From contig NZ_CP007410.1 in the NCBI RefSeq assembly GCF_000585995.1, positions 955,427 through 1,019,426 on the forward strand: DNA of 64,000 nt, in the 5' to 3' direction. The DNA comes from Pseudomonas brassicacearum. Lineage in GTDB: Bacteria > Pseudomonadota > Gammaproteobacteria > Pseudomonadales > Pseudomonadaceae. The notes below the pieces were generated by a model. That model did not search any database. It was not told the DNA's origin and saw nothing but the letters and a program-made list of their open reading frames with translations. Of this stretch, positions 1 to 17,264 are shown piece after piece; position 1 is the stretch's first letter; the number at the start of each line of letters is the position of its first letter. Position numbers and translations under genes: made by a program.

Positions 1-1085
1 TTGGCTTTTTCCTGATAATGACGGGCATAGGAGGCCAGCTCGTCCCCCAGGCGCTCGATGGACTCATCGTTGGCGTTCAGGGTTTCCAGTTCTTCCAATA
101 AGCGTTGCTGGAGTTCGGCGACATCGGTTGGCTGGACGCGGTGTTTGCGTGCCAGCGTATAGATAGTGTCCAGGCGCTCTTCCAGATATTGCAGGCGTGC
201 CGGGTCGGCGTCGAAATGATCAAGGAACCGATTCAGTTCCCCGACCGCTTCTTCAACCTGAATCTGCGCGCTCGTCAGCAGGTTGGTCGCTTCGCTGAGG
301 GCGCCCACCGAATTGTTGACGCTGGAAAGTCGGTTCAGGCTTGCTGTCAGCGCGTTAAGCACATTGCCTGAATCGTTCTCGCTGCATTGCTCGACCACTT
401 GTCGGCAGATGCCCAGCAGGGTTTCGGCGTTGGTCAGGTTCTTGTGTTCCTGCTCCAGCTCCTCCAGTTCGTTTTCACCCAGGGCCAGGTTCTCCAGCTC
501 CTCGAGCTGATAGCTCAATAACTGATGGCGGGCACGCTGTTCGTCACCGGAGTTGGAGAGGCGGTCCAGTTCCTGGCGAGTCTGGCGCCAGCGTTGGGCG
601 GCTAGCTGCACCTGGCGAGCCAGATCGGTGGCGCCGGCGTATTCGTCCAGCAGGCGGCGATGGGTATCGGTCTTGAGCAGGGACTGGTGTTCATGCTGGC
701 TGTGGATGTCGATCAGCAGTTCGCCGAGGGCCTTGAGGTCGCCCAAGGGGCAGGGCGTACCGTTGATGTAGCCCCGGGAGCGGCCTTCGGCGGTGATGAC
801 GCGGCGCAAGATGCACAAGCCGTCGGTGTCCAGGTCGCGCTCGGCCAGCCAGGTGCTGGCCTCGGGGATATCGACCAGGTCGAAGGTGGCCAGGATGTCG
901 GCCTTGTCCGCTCCGGGACGCACCACACCACTGTCGGCACGATCACCCAGTGTCAGGCCCAGGGCGTCGAGCATGATGGATTTGCCAGCACCGGTTTCAC
1001 CGGTGATCACACTCATGCCTCGATCGAGTTCGAGGTCGAGGTGTTCGACGATGGCGTAATTATGTACGGACAGGTGCACCAGCAT
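1..1085 (-). CDS. recN: DNA repair protein RecN, 5' part (partial)
   Basis: SMC-like ATPase that acts in recombinational repair of double-strand breaks. The gene runs off the left edge, so only about 361 N-terminal codons are present (the family is about 555 aa). The N-terminus has the Walker A motif GETGAGKS at residues 29-36, followed by the long, helix-rich start of the coiled-coil arm. The ATG at 1085 places this motif at the position usual for RecN. A LexA box lies 24 bp upstream, so SOS induction is expected. The gene diverges from the grpE-dnaK-dnaJ cluster. Family assignment is confident; the C-terminal Walker B half cannot be seen. Confidence 0.93.
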   Translation of the reverse strand, partial: MLVHLSVHNYAIVEHLDLELDRGMSVITGETGAGKSIMLDALGLTLGDRADSGVVRPGADKADILATFDLVDIPEASTWLAERDLDTDGLCILRRVITAEGRSRGYINGTPCPLGDLKALGELLIDIHSQHEHQSLLKTDTHRRLLDEYAGATDLARQVQLAAQRWRQTRQELDRLSNSGDEQRARHQLLSYQLEELENLALGENELEELEQEHKNLTNAETLLGICRQVVEQCSENDSGNVLNALTASLNRLSSVNNSVGALSEATNLLTSAQIQVEEAVGELNRFLDHFDADPARLQYLEERLDTIYTLARKHRVQPTDVAELQQRLLEELETLNANDESIERLGDELASYARHYQEKA

Positions 1086-1108
1086 AAGGCCGCTCCCAGG
1101 CTTTAGGT

Positions 1109-1124
1109 CTGGTTATTTATACAG
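1109..1124 (-). promoter_or_regulatory. LexA (SOS) box upstream of recN
   Basis: CTGGTTATTTATACAG fits the LexA consensus CTG-N10-CAG, with an AT-rich centre, and ends 24 bp before the recN start codon. recN is a standard SOS gene, so the site is very probably functional. Confidence 0.85.
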
Positions 1125-1244
1125 TGTTTTGTTTCGAGCTGACAATGCCTGCGCTTAGCTCGATTTGCTTGGGTTGATGAGTTTCTTAGCGCTGTCTGGA
1201 ATGGAATGCAGCTGTTTTTTGTAAGGGTAATTCGTCGGACGGCC

Positions 1245-1273
1245 CTTGAAGCTTAAAAACCCGGCCCCATATA
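1245..1273 (+). promoter_or_regulatory. Sigma-32 (heat shock) promoter for grpE-dnaK-dnaJ
   Basis: CTTGAAG at 1245-1251 and CCCCATATA at 1265-1273, separated by 13 bp, match the RpoH consensus (CTTGAA, N13-17, CCCCATNT) nearly perfectly. The site ends 52 bp before the grpE start. The rest of 1086-1325 holds the recN control region and no gene. Confidence 0.85.
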
Positions 1274-1325
1274 CCGGGGCAGAAGCGCGAGTCGAGCTCG
1301 CGGACGAAGTTGAAAGGAGAAATCT

Positions 1326-1892
1326 ATGGCTGACGAACAGACGCAGGATACGCAAAATCTAGACGCCAATCAGGCTCCCCAGGATTCGGGTGACGACCTG
1401 GCGGCACGTGTACAAGTGCTCGAGGAGCAGCTGGCCGGTGCGCAGGATCAGGCGTTGCGTGTAGCAGCCGACCTGCAGAATGTCCGCCGTCGCGCCGAGC
1501 AGGATGTAGAAAAGGCTCATAAATTCGCCTTGGAGCGTTTTGCCAGCGACCTGCTGCCGATCATCGACAGCCTGGAGCGCGGCCTCGAGCTGTCCAATCC
1601 GGATGACGAAAACATTCGTCCGATGCGTGAAGGCATCGAGCTGACCCTGAAAATGTTCCAGGACACCCTCAAGCGTTATCAGCTCGAAGCCATTGATCCA
1701 CATGGCGAACCCTTCAACGCCGAACACCACCAGGCCATGGCGATGCAGGAAAGCGCAGACGTCGAGCCCAACAGTGTCTTGAAGGTTTTCCAGAAGGGCT
1801 ATCTGCTCAATGGTCGCCTGTTGCGCCCGGCCATGGTTGTGGTCAGCAAGACGCCGGCACCGGTTTCGCCTTCTATTGATGAGCAGGCTTGA
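1326..1892 (+). CDS. grpE: Nucleotide exchange factor GrpE
   Basis: Cochaperone that releases ADP from DnaK. The protein is 188 aa, a normal length. It has an acidic, Gln-rich N-terminus, a long helical coiled-coil region at about residues 25-110, and the C-terminal beta-domain signature around '[16 protein letters not shown]' near residue 160. The start is preceded by GAAAGGAGA at good spacing. It is the first gene of the chaperone cluster, 102 bp before dnaK, under the RpoH-type promoter at 1245-1273. Confidence 0.97.
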   Translation: MADEQTQDTQNLDANQAPQDSGDDLAARVQVLEEQLAGAQDQALRVAADLQNVRRRAEQDVEKAHKFALERFASDLLPIIDSLERGLELSNPDDENIRPMREGIELTLKMFQDTLKRYQLEAIDPHGEPFNAEHHQAMAMQESADVEPNSVLKVFQKGYLLNGRLLRPAMVVVSKTPAPVSPSIDEQA

Positions 1893-1994
1893 AATCGGTC
1901 GAAACGGCCCCCATTAAGAAGTCAAGCGTTTAAGTGCTACCGCAGTTAGCCACCACTGCTGCGGCAACCAAATCCAAGTTCCGGGAGAGTTAAC

Positions 1995-3911
<1,917 letters not shown>

Positions 3912-4233
3912 TCGCTTGTTGGTCGGCCGGTTGACTGCATTTGTGCGGTGGCTGGTAGGATGTCGCCGCGCGGGAGCTTGCTCCCGCGTTGGCGTGTCTG
4001 GAGCCAGTGAATTTTTACAGCATGCGACAACGCTCGGGTGCTGGCGGTGTGATCGGGAATGCTCCTGCTTTCCGAACGACGGACACTGCGTTTTGGCCGG
4101 GGCCCTGGCTGAAAAATTTAAGACCAGGATCGTTGAATTGACGTGAGTTGGGTCCGGGCCTGTATTGGGGCTCAACGAGTTTGGCAAGGTTCAGGAGAGG
4201 TTTGCCGGACGTCCTATAAGAGTGCAAAGACTA
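3912..4233 (+). other. dnaK-dnaJ intergenic region with a lone REP-like hairpin and a candidate promoter
   Basis: This is a 322-bp gap without a convincing gene. A single palindrome, GCGGGAGCTTGCTCCCGC, sits near 3970-3987 and is the core of the REP type that occurs in pairs elsewhere in the window. A sigma-70-like pair, TTGACG at 4138-4143 and TGTATT at 4161-4166 (17-bp spacer), could give dnaJ its own promoter. An ORF from 4165 joins dnaJ in frame, but the 23 extra residues are not DnaJ-like and are rejected. Confidence 0.5.
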
Positions 4234-5358
4234 ATGGCAAAGCGTGACTATTACGAAGTATTGGGTGTGGAGCGGGGGGCCAGCGAGGCGGACCTGAAGA
4301 AGGCCTATCGTCGCCTGGCGATGAAGCACCACCCGGACCGTAATCCCGACGATAAAGCGTCGGAAGAAATGTTCAAGGAGGCCAATGAGGCCTACGAAGT
4401 ACTGTCCGATTCGAGCAAGCGCGCGGCTTACGACCAGTATGGTCATGCCGGTGTCGACCCAAGCATGGGCGGCGGCGGTGCCGGTTTTGGCGGTCAGAAT
4501 TTCTCCGATATTTTCGGCGACGTGTTCAGCGATTTCTTCGGCGGTGGTCGCGGCGGTGCCCGTGGTGGCGCCCAGCGTGGCAGCGACTTGCGCTACACGT
4601 TGGAGCTGAACCTGGAAGAGGCGGTGCGCGGTACCACTGTCAATATCCGCGTTCCAACGCTCGTCAATTGCAAGCCGTGCGATGGCTCGGGCGCCAAGAA
4701 GGGCTCCTCGCCCGTCACTTGCCCGACCTGTGGCGGCATTGGTCAGGTTCGCATGCAGCAGGGCTTCTTCTCGGTGCAGCAGACCTGCCCGCGTTGCCAT
4801 GGCCAGGGCAAGATAATTTCCGATCCGTGCGACTCCTGCCACGGCGAAGGGCGCGTCGAAGAGTACAAGACGCTTTCGGTGAAGGTGCCGGCCGGTGTCG
4901 ATACCGGTGACCGCATTCGCCTGTCCGGCGAAGGTGAGGCGGGTGCCCAGGGCGGTCCGACCGGCGATCTGTACGTCGTCATCAATGTTCGCGAGCACGC
5001 GATTTTCCAGCGCGACGGCAAGCATCTGTTCTGCGAAGTGCCGATCAGCTTTGTCGATGCAGCCTTGGGTGGCGAGCTTGAGATCCCGACCCTCGACGGT
5101 CGCGTCAAGCTGAAAATCCCTGAGGGTACGCAGACCGGCAAGCAGTTCCGGATTCGCGGCAAGGGCGTCGCGCCAGTGCGTGGCGGTGGCGCAGGCGACC
5201 TGATGTGTCGGGTGGCGGTGGAAACTCCGGTGAATCTGAGCCGACGCCAGCGTGAACTGCTGGAAGAGTTCCGCAGCTCGCTGGCGGATGACAACAGTCA
5301 CTCCCCGAAAACGACGGGTTGGTTCGAAGGCGTGAAGCGCTTCTTCGGCGATCTGTAA
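4234..5358 (+). CDS. dnaJ: Chaperone protein DnaJ (Hsp40)
   Basis: Type I J-protein that stimulates the DnaK ATPase and delivers substrates. It is 374 aa from the ATG at 4234, which gives the canonical N-terminus [12 protein letters not shown]. The J domain carries HPD at residues 33-35. A Gly/Phe-rich linker follows at about 75-115, then four CxxCxGxG zinc repeats ([32 protein letters not shown]) and the C-terminal substrate-binding domains. No strong Shine-Dalgarno is visible just before this ATG; the start is chosen on homology. It is followed 9 bp later by dapB. Confidence 0.97.
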   Translation: MAKRDYYEVLGVERGASEADLKKAYRRLAMKHHPDRNPDDKASEEMFKEANEAYEVLSDSSKRAAYDQYGHAGVDPSMGGGGAGFGGQNFSDIFGDVFSDFFGGGRGGARGGAQRGSDLRYTLELNLEEAVRGTTVNIRVPTLVNCKPCDGSGAKKGSSPVTCPTCGGIGQVRMQQGFFSVQQTCPRCHGQGKIISDPCDSCHGEGRVEEYKTLSVKVPAGVDTGDRIRLSGEGEAGAQGGPTGDLYVVINVREHAIFQRDGKHLFCEVPISFVDAALGGELEIPTLDGRVKLKIPEGTQTGKQFRIRGKGVAPVRGGGAGDLMCRVAVETPVNLSRRQRELLEEFRSSLADDNSHSPKTTGWFEGVKRFFGDL

Positions 5359-6174
<816 letters not shown>

Positions 6175-6270
6175 TGTCATTGGACGCGGGGTTCAGGTTA
6201 TACTGAGCCCCCGTTTTACACCGCTTCGCGACGGCCTGTCGCATTCCCCTGCCTTTAAGGCTCATTAGCG

Positions 6271-6319
6271 GTGGACCAAAAAAGCCTTTTTCTGTAAGCT
6301 ACAGCTTTAGTGTGTCCAC
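6271..6319 (+). promoter_or_regulatory. Nested hairpin in the carA leader
   Basis: Outer arms GTGGAC (6271-6276) and GTCCAC (6314-6319) enclose a tight inner stem, CTGTA / TACAG (6292-6304). A TATACT -10-like element lies at 6199-6204. The hairpin is followed by a terminator structure, which suggests a regulated leader. Function is inferred. Confidence 0.45.
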
Positions 6320-6347
6320 TAAAAGCGCGCAGAATAATTCAGTGAAC

Positions 6348-6385
6348 AAGCGGGGTGACGTGTCCATACGTCACTCCGCTTTTTT
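6348..6385 (+). terminator. Strong terminator/attenuator hairpin upstream of carA
   Basis: The 14-bp stem AAGCGGGGTGACGT / ACGTCACTCCGCTT has one G-U pair and a 6-nt loop, and a T run follows. It is a textbook intrinsic terminator lying 45 bp before the carA start. It either ends dapB transcription or acts as an attenuator in a carA leader; the sequence alone does not decide. Confidence 0.75.
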
Positions 6386-6430
6386 ACAACCTGCGATCGC
6401 CCTTTCAGGCTTTATTTACGGGAGGTCTTC

Positions 6431-7567
6431 TTGACTAAGCCAGCCATACTCGCCCTTGCTGATGGCAGCATTTTTCGCGGCGAAGCCATTGGAGCCGACG
6501 GTCAGACCGTTGGTGAGGTGGTGTTTAACACCGCAATGACCGGCTATCAGGAAATTCTTACCGATCCTTCCTACGCCCAGCAAATCGTTACCCTGACTTA
6601 CCCGCACATCGGCAACACCGGCACCACGCCGGAAGATGCCGAGTCTGATCGTGTCTGGTCCGCTGGCCTGGTCATTCGTGACCTGCCGCTGGTAGCGAGC
6701 AACTGGCGTAACACGATGTCCCTGTCCGATTACCTGAAAGCCAACAATGTCGTGGCGATCGCAGGTATCGACACCCGTCGCCTGACCCGCATCCTGCGGG
6801 AAAAAGGCGCGCAGAACGGCTGCATCATGGCCGGTGACAACATTTCCGAAGAAGCTGCCATCGCCGCCGCCCAGGGTTTCCCTGGCCTCAAGGGCATGGA
6901 TTTGGCGAAAGTCGTCAGCACCAAGAAGCCGTACGAGTGGCGCTCCACGGTCTGGGACCTGAAAACCGACAGTCACGCGACGATCGAAGCCTCCGAGCTG
7001 CCGTACCACGTGGTTGCGTACGACTACGGCGTCAAGCTGAACATCCTGCGCATGCTGGTGGAACGTGGTTGCCGCGTGACCGTGGTGCCTGCGCAAACCC
7101 CGGCCGCCGATGTCCTGGCCCTCAAGCCCGATGGCGTGTTCCTGTCCAACGGCCCTGGCGACCCTGAGCCATGCGACTACGCGATCCAGGCGATCAAGGA
7201 CGTGCTGGAAACCGAGATCCCGGTATTCGGCATCTGCCTCGGTCACCAGTTGCTGGCCCTCGCTTCGGGCGCCAAGACCTTGAAGATGGGTCACGGCCAC
7301 CACGGTGCCAACCACCCGGTGCAGGACCTGGACACCGGCGTCGTGATGATCACCAGCCAGAACCATGGTTTTGCGGTGGATGAAGCGACCTTGCCGGCCA
7401 ACGTGCGGGCGATCCATAAGTCGCTGTTCGACGGCACGTTGCAGGGCATCGAGCGTACCGACAAGAGCGCGTTCAGCTTCCAGGGCCACCCTGAAGCGAG
7501 CCCGGGCCCGAACGATGTGGCGCCGCTGTTCGATCGCTTCATCAATGAGATGGCCAAGCGACGCTGA
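6431..7567 (+). CDS. carA: Carbamoyl-phosphate synthase small subunit (glutamine amidotransferase)
   Basis: Hydrolyses glutamine and channels ammonia to CarB for carbamoyl phosphate, the precursor of arginine and pyrimidines. It is 378 aa. The start is TTG at 6431, supported by GGGAGG six bases upstream and by the N-terminus [14 protein letters not shown]. The class I amidotransferase nucleophile is Cys269 in [11 protein letters not shown], and the His/Glu pair lies in [11 protein letters not shown] near residue 353. carB follows after 104 bp. Confidence 0.97.
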   Translation: MTKPAILALADGSIFRGEAIGADGQTVGEVVFNTAMTGYQEILTDPSYAQQIVTLTYPHIGNTGTTPEDAESDRVWSAGLVIRDLPLVASNWRNTMSLSDYLKANNVVAIAGIDTRRLTRILREKGAQNGCIMAGDNISEEAAIAAAQGFPGLKGMDLAKVVSTKKPYEWRSTVWDLKTDSHATIEASELPYHVVAYDYGVKLNILRMLVERGCRVTVVPAQTPAADVLALKPDGVFLSNGPGDPEPCDYAIQAIKDVLETEIPVFGICLGHQLLALASGAKTLKMGHGHHGANHPVQDLDTGVVMITSQNHGFAVDEATLPANVRAIHKSLFDGTLQGIERTDKSAFSFQGHPEASPGPNDVAPLFDRFINEMAKRR

Positions 7568-7671
7568 CCGCGTGAAGCCCGATGGCGGCCCCTAGCGCGG
7601 CGGCCCCTCGGGCGCTTCAAAGATTGTTCGACGGCCTAGCCGACTGACCTGCGGATTTGAGTGACAAACCC
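7568..7671 (+). repeat. carA-carB spacer with direct repeat and hairpin
   Basis: Two copies of GGCGGCCCCT (7584-7593 and 7599-7608, 15-bp period) lie inside a possible GCCCGA / TCGGGC stem. No gene fits here. As I recall, P. aeruginosa has an extra ORF between carA and carB; it is absent in this window. Confidence 0.5.
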
Positions 7672-10889
<3,218 letters not shown>

Positions 10890-10893
<4 letters not shown>

Positions 10894-11372
10894 GCATAAC
10901 CAAGTACCCGATGACCGTTCAGGGCGCGAAGGCCCTGGAAGAAGAACACGCCCACCTGACCAAGGTCGTTCGTCCGAAGCTCAGCCAGGACATCGGTACG
11001 GCCCGGGAGCTGGGAGACCTGAAGGAAAACGCCGAATACCATGCTGCTCGCGAGCAGCAGGGTATGGTCGAGGCGCGTATCCGTGACATCGAAGGCCGCA
11101 TGCAGAATGCGGTCGTCATCGATGTCACGACGATTCCGCACACCGGCAAGGTGATCTTTGGTACCACCGTGGAAATCGCCAACGTCGAGACCGATGAAAG
11201 CGTCACTTACCAGATCGTTGGCGAGGACGAGGCAGACATCAAGCTCGGCAAGATTTCCGTCGGTTCGCCTATCGCTCGCGCCTTGATCGCCAAGGAAGAG
11301 GGGGATGTGGTGGTTGTGAAGACGCCGAGTGGCGTCATCGAGTATGAGATTGTCGAAGTCCGTCATATCTGA
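10890..11372 (+). CDS. greA: Transcription elongation factor GreA
   Basis: Binds the RNA polymerase secondary channel and stimulates cleavage of backtracked transcripts. It is 160 aa (family about 158). An N-terminal antiparallel coiled coil occupies about residues 10-75, including the signature [16 protein letters not shown], and a C-terminal FKBP-like domain ends in VIEYEIVEV. The ATGA overlap with the carB stop points to translational coupling; greA as last gene of the car operon is the known Pseudomonas arrangement. Confidence 0.97.
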
Positions 11373-11400
11373 ACGAAGGCGCCCGCTACGCGCTGGCGCC

Positions 11401-11805
11401 ATGATTTGGCAGCTCACCCAGATGTTGTGGGTGGGCGGTCTTTGGTTGTTGCACATCGGTCTGCTGCCGGTGTTGGGTCGAGTCGGCCTGGCACCGCTGC
11501 TCATCGATGAAATCGCAGGCATGCTGACGGCGCTGCTGGTGGGGTTTTCCGCGGCATGTGTGGTGTTTCAGGCTTTGGTGCTGGTTCAGGCCGAGGGCCT
11601 TGCCAGTCTATGGCGTGACATGCGTGGGCAGTTGCTGCTCATGTCGATGTACGCGTGTGGGATGTTTTTTGCGGTGCGTCTCGGCTGGCCGGAAGCGAGC
11701 CAGTGGCAGGTGTTCAGTTACCTGGTGCTGGGTTTTTCCGGACTGGTGCTGGTGATGCAGCCGGTTCCCGGATGGGGTGGCAGGGTGCGCGAAGCACACC
11801 CTTGA
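11401..11805 (+). CDS. Small inner-membrane protein, DUF4149-like
   Basis: Hydrophobic protein of 134 aa from the ATG at 11401; the longer ORF from 11329 would overlap greA. About four membrane segments are visible (near residues 9-28, 37-58, 73-93, 101-121). The N-terminus MIWQLTQMLWVGGLW has the WxGG pattern seen in DUF4149-type membrane proteins. It lies 28 bp after greA and is convergent with yhbY. I do not know its function; the family call is from memory of this neighbourhood and is moderate. Confidence 0.7.
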   Translation: MIWQLTQMLWVGGLWLLHIGLLPVLGRVGLAPLLIDEIAGMLTALLVGFSAACVVFQALVLVQAEGLASLWRDMRGQLLLMSMYACGMFFAVRLGWPEASQWQVFSYLVLGFSGLVLVMQPVPGWGGRVREAHP

Positions 11806-11815
11806 CCCTTTGGTG

Positions 11816-12124
11816 TCACTTGAAGCGGTGAACGTTCGACAGTTGCTTGTTGACGCTGAAATTCTTGCGATAAATCAGCGCCATCTTGCCGATGACCTGT
11901 ACCAGGTCTGCCTTGCCGGTCTTGCACAGTTCAGCAACGGCAGCCAGGCGGGCTTCGCGGTCGAGGATGTTGAGCTTGATCTTGATCAGCTCGTGATCGC
12001 CCAATGCGCGTTCCAGTTCGGCGAGTACGCCTTCAGTCAAACCGTTGTCAGCCACAGTCAAAACCGGTTTCAGATGGTGGCCAATGGATTTGTATTGTTT
12101 CTTCTGCTCTTGAGTGAGCGGCAT
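11816..12124 (-). CDS. yhbY: RNA-binding protein YhbY (CRM domain)
   Basis: CRS1/YhbY-domain protein of 102 aa, which in other bacteria associates with the pre-50S ribosomal subunit. Visible features are the start MPLTQEQKKQYKSIGHHLKP, the segment GLTEGVLAELERAL, and the basic C-terminus IYRKNFSVNK near residues 85-94, all typical. It is divergent from rlmE, with which it shares a short control region (12125-12230), and convergent with the DUF4149-like gene. Confidence 0.9.
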   Translation of the reverse strand: MPLTQEQKKQYKSIGHHLKPVLTVADNGLTEGVLAELERALGDHELIKIKLNILDREARLAAVAELCKTGKADLVQVIGKMALIYRKNFSVNKQLSNVHRFK

Positions 12125-12230
12125 AATCTGACCCCTGCGTCTGATCTTGTAAAAAGCGGCGGCCAGTTTACCCGAGCGAGTCCGGGACCGCCCACTTAAT
12201 CACGACCCGTTTTATTTTTAGAGGTGGCCC

Positions 12231-12881
12231 GTGGCCCGTTCCAAGACTAGCCAGAACTGGCTCAGAGAGCACTTCAACGATCCGTACGTCAAAATGGCGC
12301 AAAAAGACGGCTATCGTTCGCGTGCCAGCTATAAATTGCTGGAGATCCAGGAGAAGGATCGTCTGATCCGTCCAGGCATGACCGTGATTGACCTTGGCGC
12401 TGCGCCAGGTGGGTGGTCCCAGGTGACCAGTCGTCTGATCGGCGGCCAGGGACGGTTGATCGCCTCCGATATCCTGGAAATGGACAGCATCCCCGATGTG
12501 ACCTTCATCCAGGGCGATTTCACCGAAGACGCCGTGCTGGCAAAAATTCTGGAGGCTGTCGGAAATACGCAGGTTGACCTTGTGATTTCCGATATGGCCC
12601 CCAATATGAGTGGATTAGCGGCTGTCGACATGCCTCGTGCGATGTTCCTCAGCGAGCTGGCCCTGGATCTTGCCGGGCGGGTTTTGCGACCAGGTGGCGA
12701 TTTTTTGATCAAGGTCTTCCAGGGTGAGGGCTTCGATCAGTACCACAAAGGCATGCGCAAACTGTTCGATAAGGTGCAAATGCGCAAGCCATTGTCGTCG
12801 CGCGACCGCTCTCGCGAGCAGTATCTGCTGGCGCGGGGCTTTCGCGGGATTGAAGGCGCAGCTAGCGATGAGCGTCTTTAA
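12231..12881 (+). CDS. rlmE: 23S rRNA 2'-O-ribose U2552 methyltransferase RlmE (FtsJ/RrmJ)
   Basis: SAM-dependent methyltransferase of the ribosomal A loop, 216 aa. The start is GTG at 12231, with GAGGTGG just upstream and the family N-terminus [13 protein letters not shown]. The SAM-binding motif [12 protein letters not shown] lies at residues 58-69, and SDMAPNMSG near 120 carries the catalytic Asp. The C-terminal [10 protein letters not shown] contributes the catalytic Lys. It precedes ftsH, the common proteobacterial order. Confidence 0.96.
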   Translation: MARSKTSQNWLREHFNDPYVKMAQKDGYRSRASYKLLEIQEKDRLIRPGMTVIDLGAAPGGWSQVTSRLIGGQGRLIASDILEMDSIPDVTFIQGDFTEDAVLAKILEAVGNTQVDLVISDMAPNMSGLAAVDMPRAMFLSELALDLAGRVLRPGGDFLIKVFQGEGFDQYHKGMRKLFDKVQMRKPLSSRDRSREQYLLARGFRGIEGAASDERL

Positions 12882-13064
12882 TACAGGGCGATAGTTTTTT
12901 TTGTCTCGCATTGCGAAAGTCGTGTAACGAAAATTACGCGGTCAAAGTTTCACAAAGGGTTACAGACGGCGCCTGCCAGAGTCGTAGGTAATGTAGTAAG
13001 TTAGGCCGGTGAATATCATGCGAAGCGCGCGCCAATAGCGGAGCTTGCTTCAGAGGGTAGTTAA

Positions 13065-14984
<1,920 letters not shown>

Positions 14985-14992
14985 GGCTTGAA

Positions 14993-15844
14993 ATGACTTC
15001 TGTTCAGTCCTCAACCCGGTTGCCTTGCGGCAACCGGGTTCTTGATTTGTCCCATACGCATGTCATGGGCATTCTCAATGTCACGCCCGATTCCTTTTCC
15101 GATGGTGGCCGGTTCAGCCAGCTCGATGCTGCGCTGCGGCACGCCGAGGCGATGGTGGCGGCTGGTGCGACGCTGATCGATGTCGGCGGCGAATCGACCC
15201 GTCCGGGCGCGCGAGCGGTCTCGCCTACCGAAGAGCTGGAGCGTGTCGCGCCGATTGTCGAGCGCATACATCGCGAGCTCGATGTCATTATCTCGGTCGA
15301 TACGTCCACGCCGGCGGTCATGCGTGAGACTGCGCGACTGGGCGCGGGGCTGATCAACGATGTACGATCCTTGCAGCGCGATGGCGCCCTGGATGCCGCG
15401 GCGGCCACTGGGTTGCCGGTTTGCCTGATGCATATGCTCGGCGAGCCCGGCACCATGCAGAATGACCCGCACTATCAGGACGTGACCAGGGAAGTCGGTG
15501 AGTTTCTGGCGGAGCGTTTAAACCAGTGCGTGGCGGTGGGCATTCCCGTCGAGCGGATCATTCTTGATCCTGGGTTTGGCTTTGCCAAGACGCTGGCTCA
15601 CAATCTGAGCCTGTTCAAGCACATGGACGCCTTGCATGCCCTGGGGCGCCCCCTGTTGGTCGGGGTTTCGCGAAAGAGCATGATAGGTAATGCCTTGGGT
15701 CGTCCGGTGGGGGAGCGCCTGTATGGTGGCCTTGCGCTCGCTGCCTTGGCCATCGCAAAAGGTGCGCGCATATTGCGGGTGCATGATGTGGCCGAAACAA
15801 TGGATGTTGTGCGGATGATCGCAGCAGTGGATTCAGCCGAATAA
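14993..15844 (+). CDS. folP: Dihydropteroate synthase
   Basis: Condenses p-aminobenzoate with the pterin pyrophosphate in folate synthesis; the sulfonamide target. It is 283 aa. Visible motifs are [15 protein letters not shown] (residues 24-38), [11 protein letters not shown] near 63, SVDTSTP near 102, and DPGFGFAKT near 190. It starts 8 bp after the ftsH stop and is followed 16 bp later by glmM, an ftsH-folP-glmM operon arrangement common in gammaproteobacteria. Confidence 0.97.
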   Translation: MTSVQSSTRLPCGNRVLDLSHTHVMGILNVTPDSFSDGGRFSQLDAALRHAEAMVAAGATLIDVGGESTRPGARAVSPTEELERVAPIVERIHRELDVIISVDTSTPAVMRETARLGAGLINDVRSLQRDGALDAAAATGLPVCLMHMLGEPGTMQNDPHYQDVTREVGEFLAERLNQCVAVGIPVERIILDPGFGFAKTLAHNLSLFKHMDALHALGRPLLVGVSRKSMIGNALGRPVGERLYGGLALAALAIAKGARILRVHDVAETMDVVRMIAAVDSAE

Positions 15845-15860
15845 GAATGACGGAGCACTT

Positions 15861-17198
15861 ATGAGCAAGAAATATTTTGGCACCGACGGTATCCGTGGTC
15901 GGGTCGGTGAATACCCCATTACCCCTGATTTCATGCTCAAGCTCGGCTGGGCGGCTGGTATGGCGTTCCGCAAAATGGGCGCCTGCAAGGTGCTGGTTGG
16001 CAAGGACACGCGCATTTCCGGTTATATGTTCGAATCGGCCCTGGAGGCTGGCCTGACTTCGGCGGGTGCCGATGTAATGCTGCTGGGGCCGATGCCGACA
16101 CCTGCCATCGCGTACCTGACGCGTACGTTCCAGGCGCAGGCGGGTATCGTGATCAGTGCCTCGCACAACCCTCACGATGACAACGGCATCAAGTTCTTCT
16201 CCGGCCAGGGCACCAAGCTTCCGGATGAAATCGAACTGATGATCGAAGAGCTGCTGGACACACCGATGACTGTGGTTGAGTCGAGCAAGATCGGTAAAGT
16301 GTCGCGGATCAACGATGCGTCGGGTCGCTACATCGAGTTCTGCAAAGGCAGCGTGCCGACCGGTACCAGCTTTTCGGGGCTGAAAATCGTCGTCGATTGT
16401 GCCCATGGCGCAACCTATAAAGTCGCGCCGAGCGTATTTCGCGAGTTGGGAGCCGACGTGGTCGTGCTCTCCGCCCAGCCAAATGGGTTGAATATCAACC
16501 ACAACTGCGGCTCCACCCATACCGAGGCGTTGCAGGCTGCGGTGCTGGCTGAGCACGCTGATCTGGGGATCGCTTTCGATGGCGACGGTGACCGGGTCCT
16601 GATGGTCGATCACACCGGTACGGTCGTCGACGGCGATGAGTTGCTATTTATCATCGCCCGCGATCTGCGCGCGCGCGGCAAGCTGCAGGGCGGAGTGGTC
16701 GGTACGCTGATGAGCAATCTCGGACTCGAGCTGGCCCTGACGGACTTGGACATTCCCTTCGTGCGGGCCAATGTGGGCGACCGCTATGTGATCTCGGAGC
16801 TGCTGGAGCGCAACTGGGTGATCGGTGGCGAGAACTCTGGTCATATCGTGTGCTTCGACCATACCACCACTGGTGACGCGATCATTGCTGCCCTGCAAGT
16901 ACTGATGGCGCTCAAGGCGCGCAATGAGGGGCTTGCCCAGTCTCGCCAAGCGTTGCGCAAATGCCCGCAAGTGTTGATCAACGTGCGTTTCGGTGGCGGT
17001 GCGAATCCTATCGAGCATGCAACGGTCAAGCAGGCCAGCGAGCGTGTAACGCAAGCGATGGCCGGGCGTGGGCGTGTGCTGTTGCGCAAGTCCGGCACAG
17101 AGCCTTTGGTGCGCGTCATGGTCGAAGGTGAGGATGAAGCACAAGTTCGCGGTTACGCTGAAGAGCTGGCGAAACTGGTTACTGAAGTTTCTGCCTGA
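15861..17198 (+). CDS. glmM: Phosphoglucosamine mutase
   Basis: Interconverts glucosamine-6-phosphate and glucosamine-1-phosphate for UDP-GlcNAc synthesis. It is 445 aa, normal. The N-terminus [15 protein letters not shown] is followed by the phosphoserine loop [13 protein letters not shown] near residue 100, the metal-binding DGDGDR near 241, and the sugar-phosphate loop [13 protein letters not shown] near residue 412. It is preceded by CGGAGC and tightly linked to folP. Confidence 0.97.
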   Translation: MSKKYFGTDGIRGRVGEYPITPDFMLKLGWAAGMAFRKMGACKVLVGKDTRISGYMFESALEAGLTSAGADVMLLGPMPTPAIAYLTRTFQAQAGIVISASHNPHDDNGIKFFSGQGTKLPDEIELMIEELLDTPMTVVESSKIGKVSRINDASGRYIEFCKGSVPTGTSFSGLKIVVDCAHGATYKVAPSVFRELGADVVVLSAQPNGLNINHNCGSTHTEALQAAVLAEHADLGIAFDGDGDRVLMVDHTGTVVDGDELLFIIARDLRARGKLQGGVVGTLMSNLGLELALTDLDIPFVRANVGDRYVISELLERNWVIGGENSGHIVCFDHTTTGDAIIAALQVLMALKARNEGLAQSRQALRKCPQVLINVRFGGGANPIEHATVKQASERVTQAMAGRGRVLLRKSGTEPLVRVMVEGEDEAQVRGYAEELAKLVTEVSA

Positions 17199-17264
17199 AT
17201 TCGGCTTGCCAGTCATGAATCGGTTGGGTAACATCTGCGCCCACTTTGACCGACGAGGTACAGC

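Noticed and set aside
6342..6433. GTG-initiated 30-codon ORF running through the carA terminator into the carA start
   Set aside because: No ribosome site; the stop overlap with TTG is probably chance.
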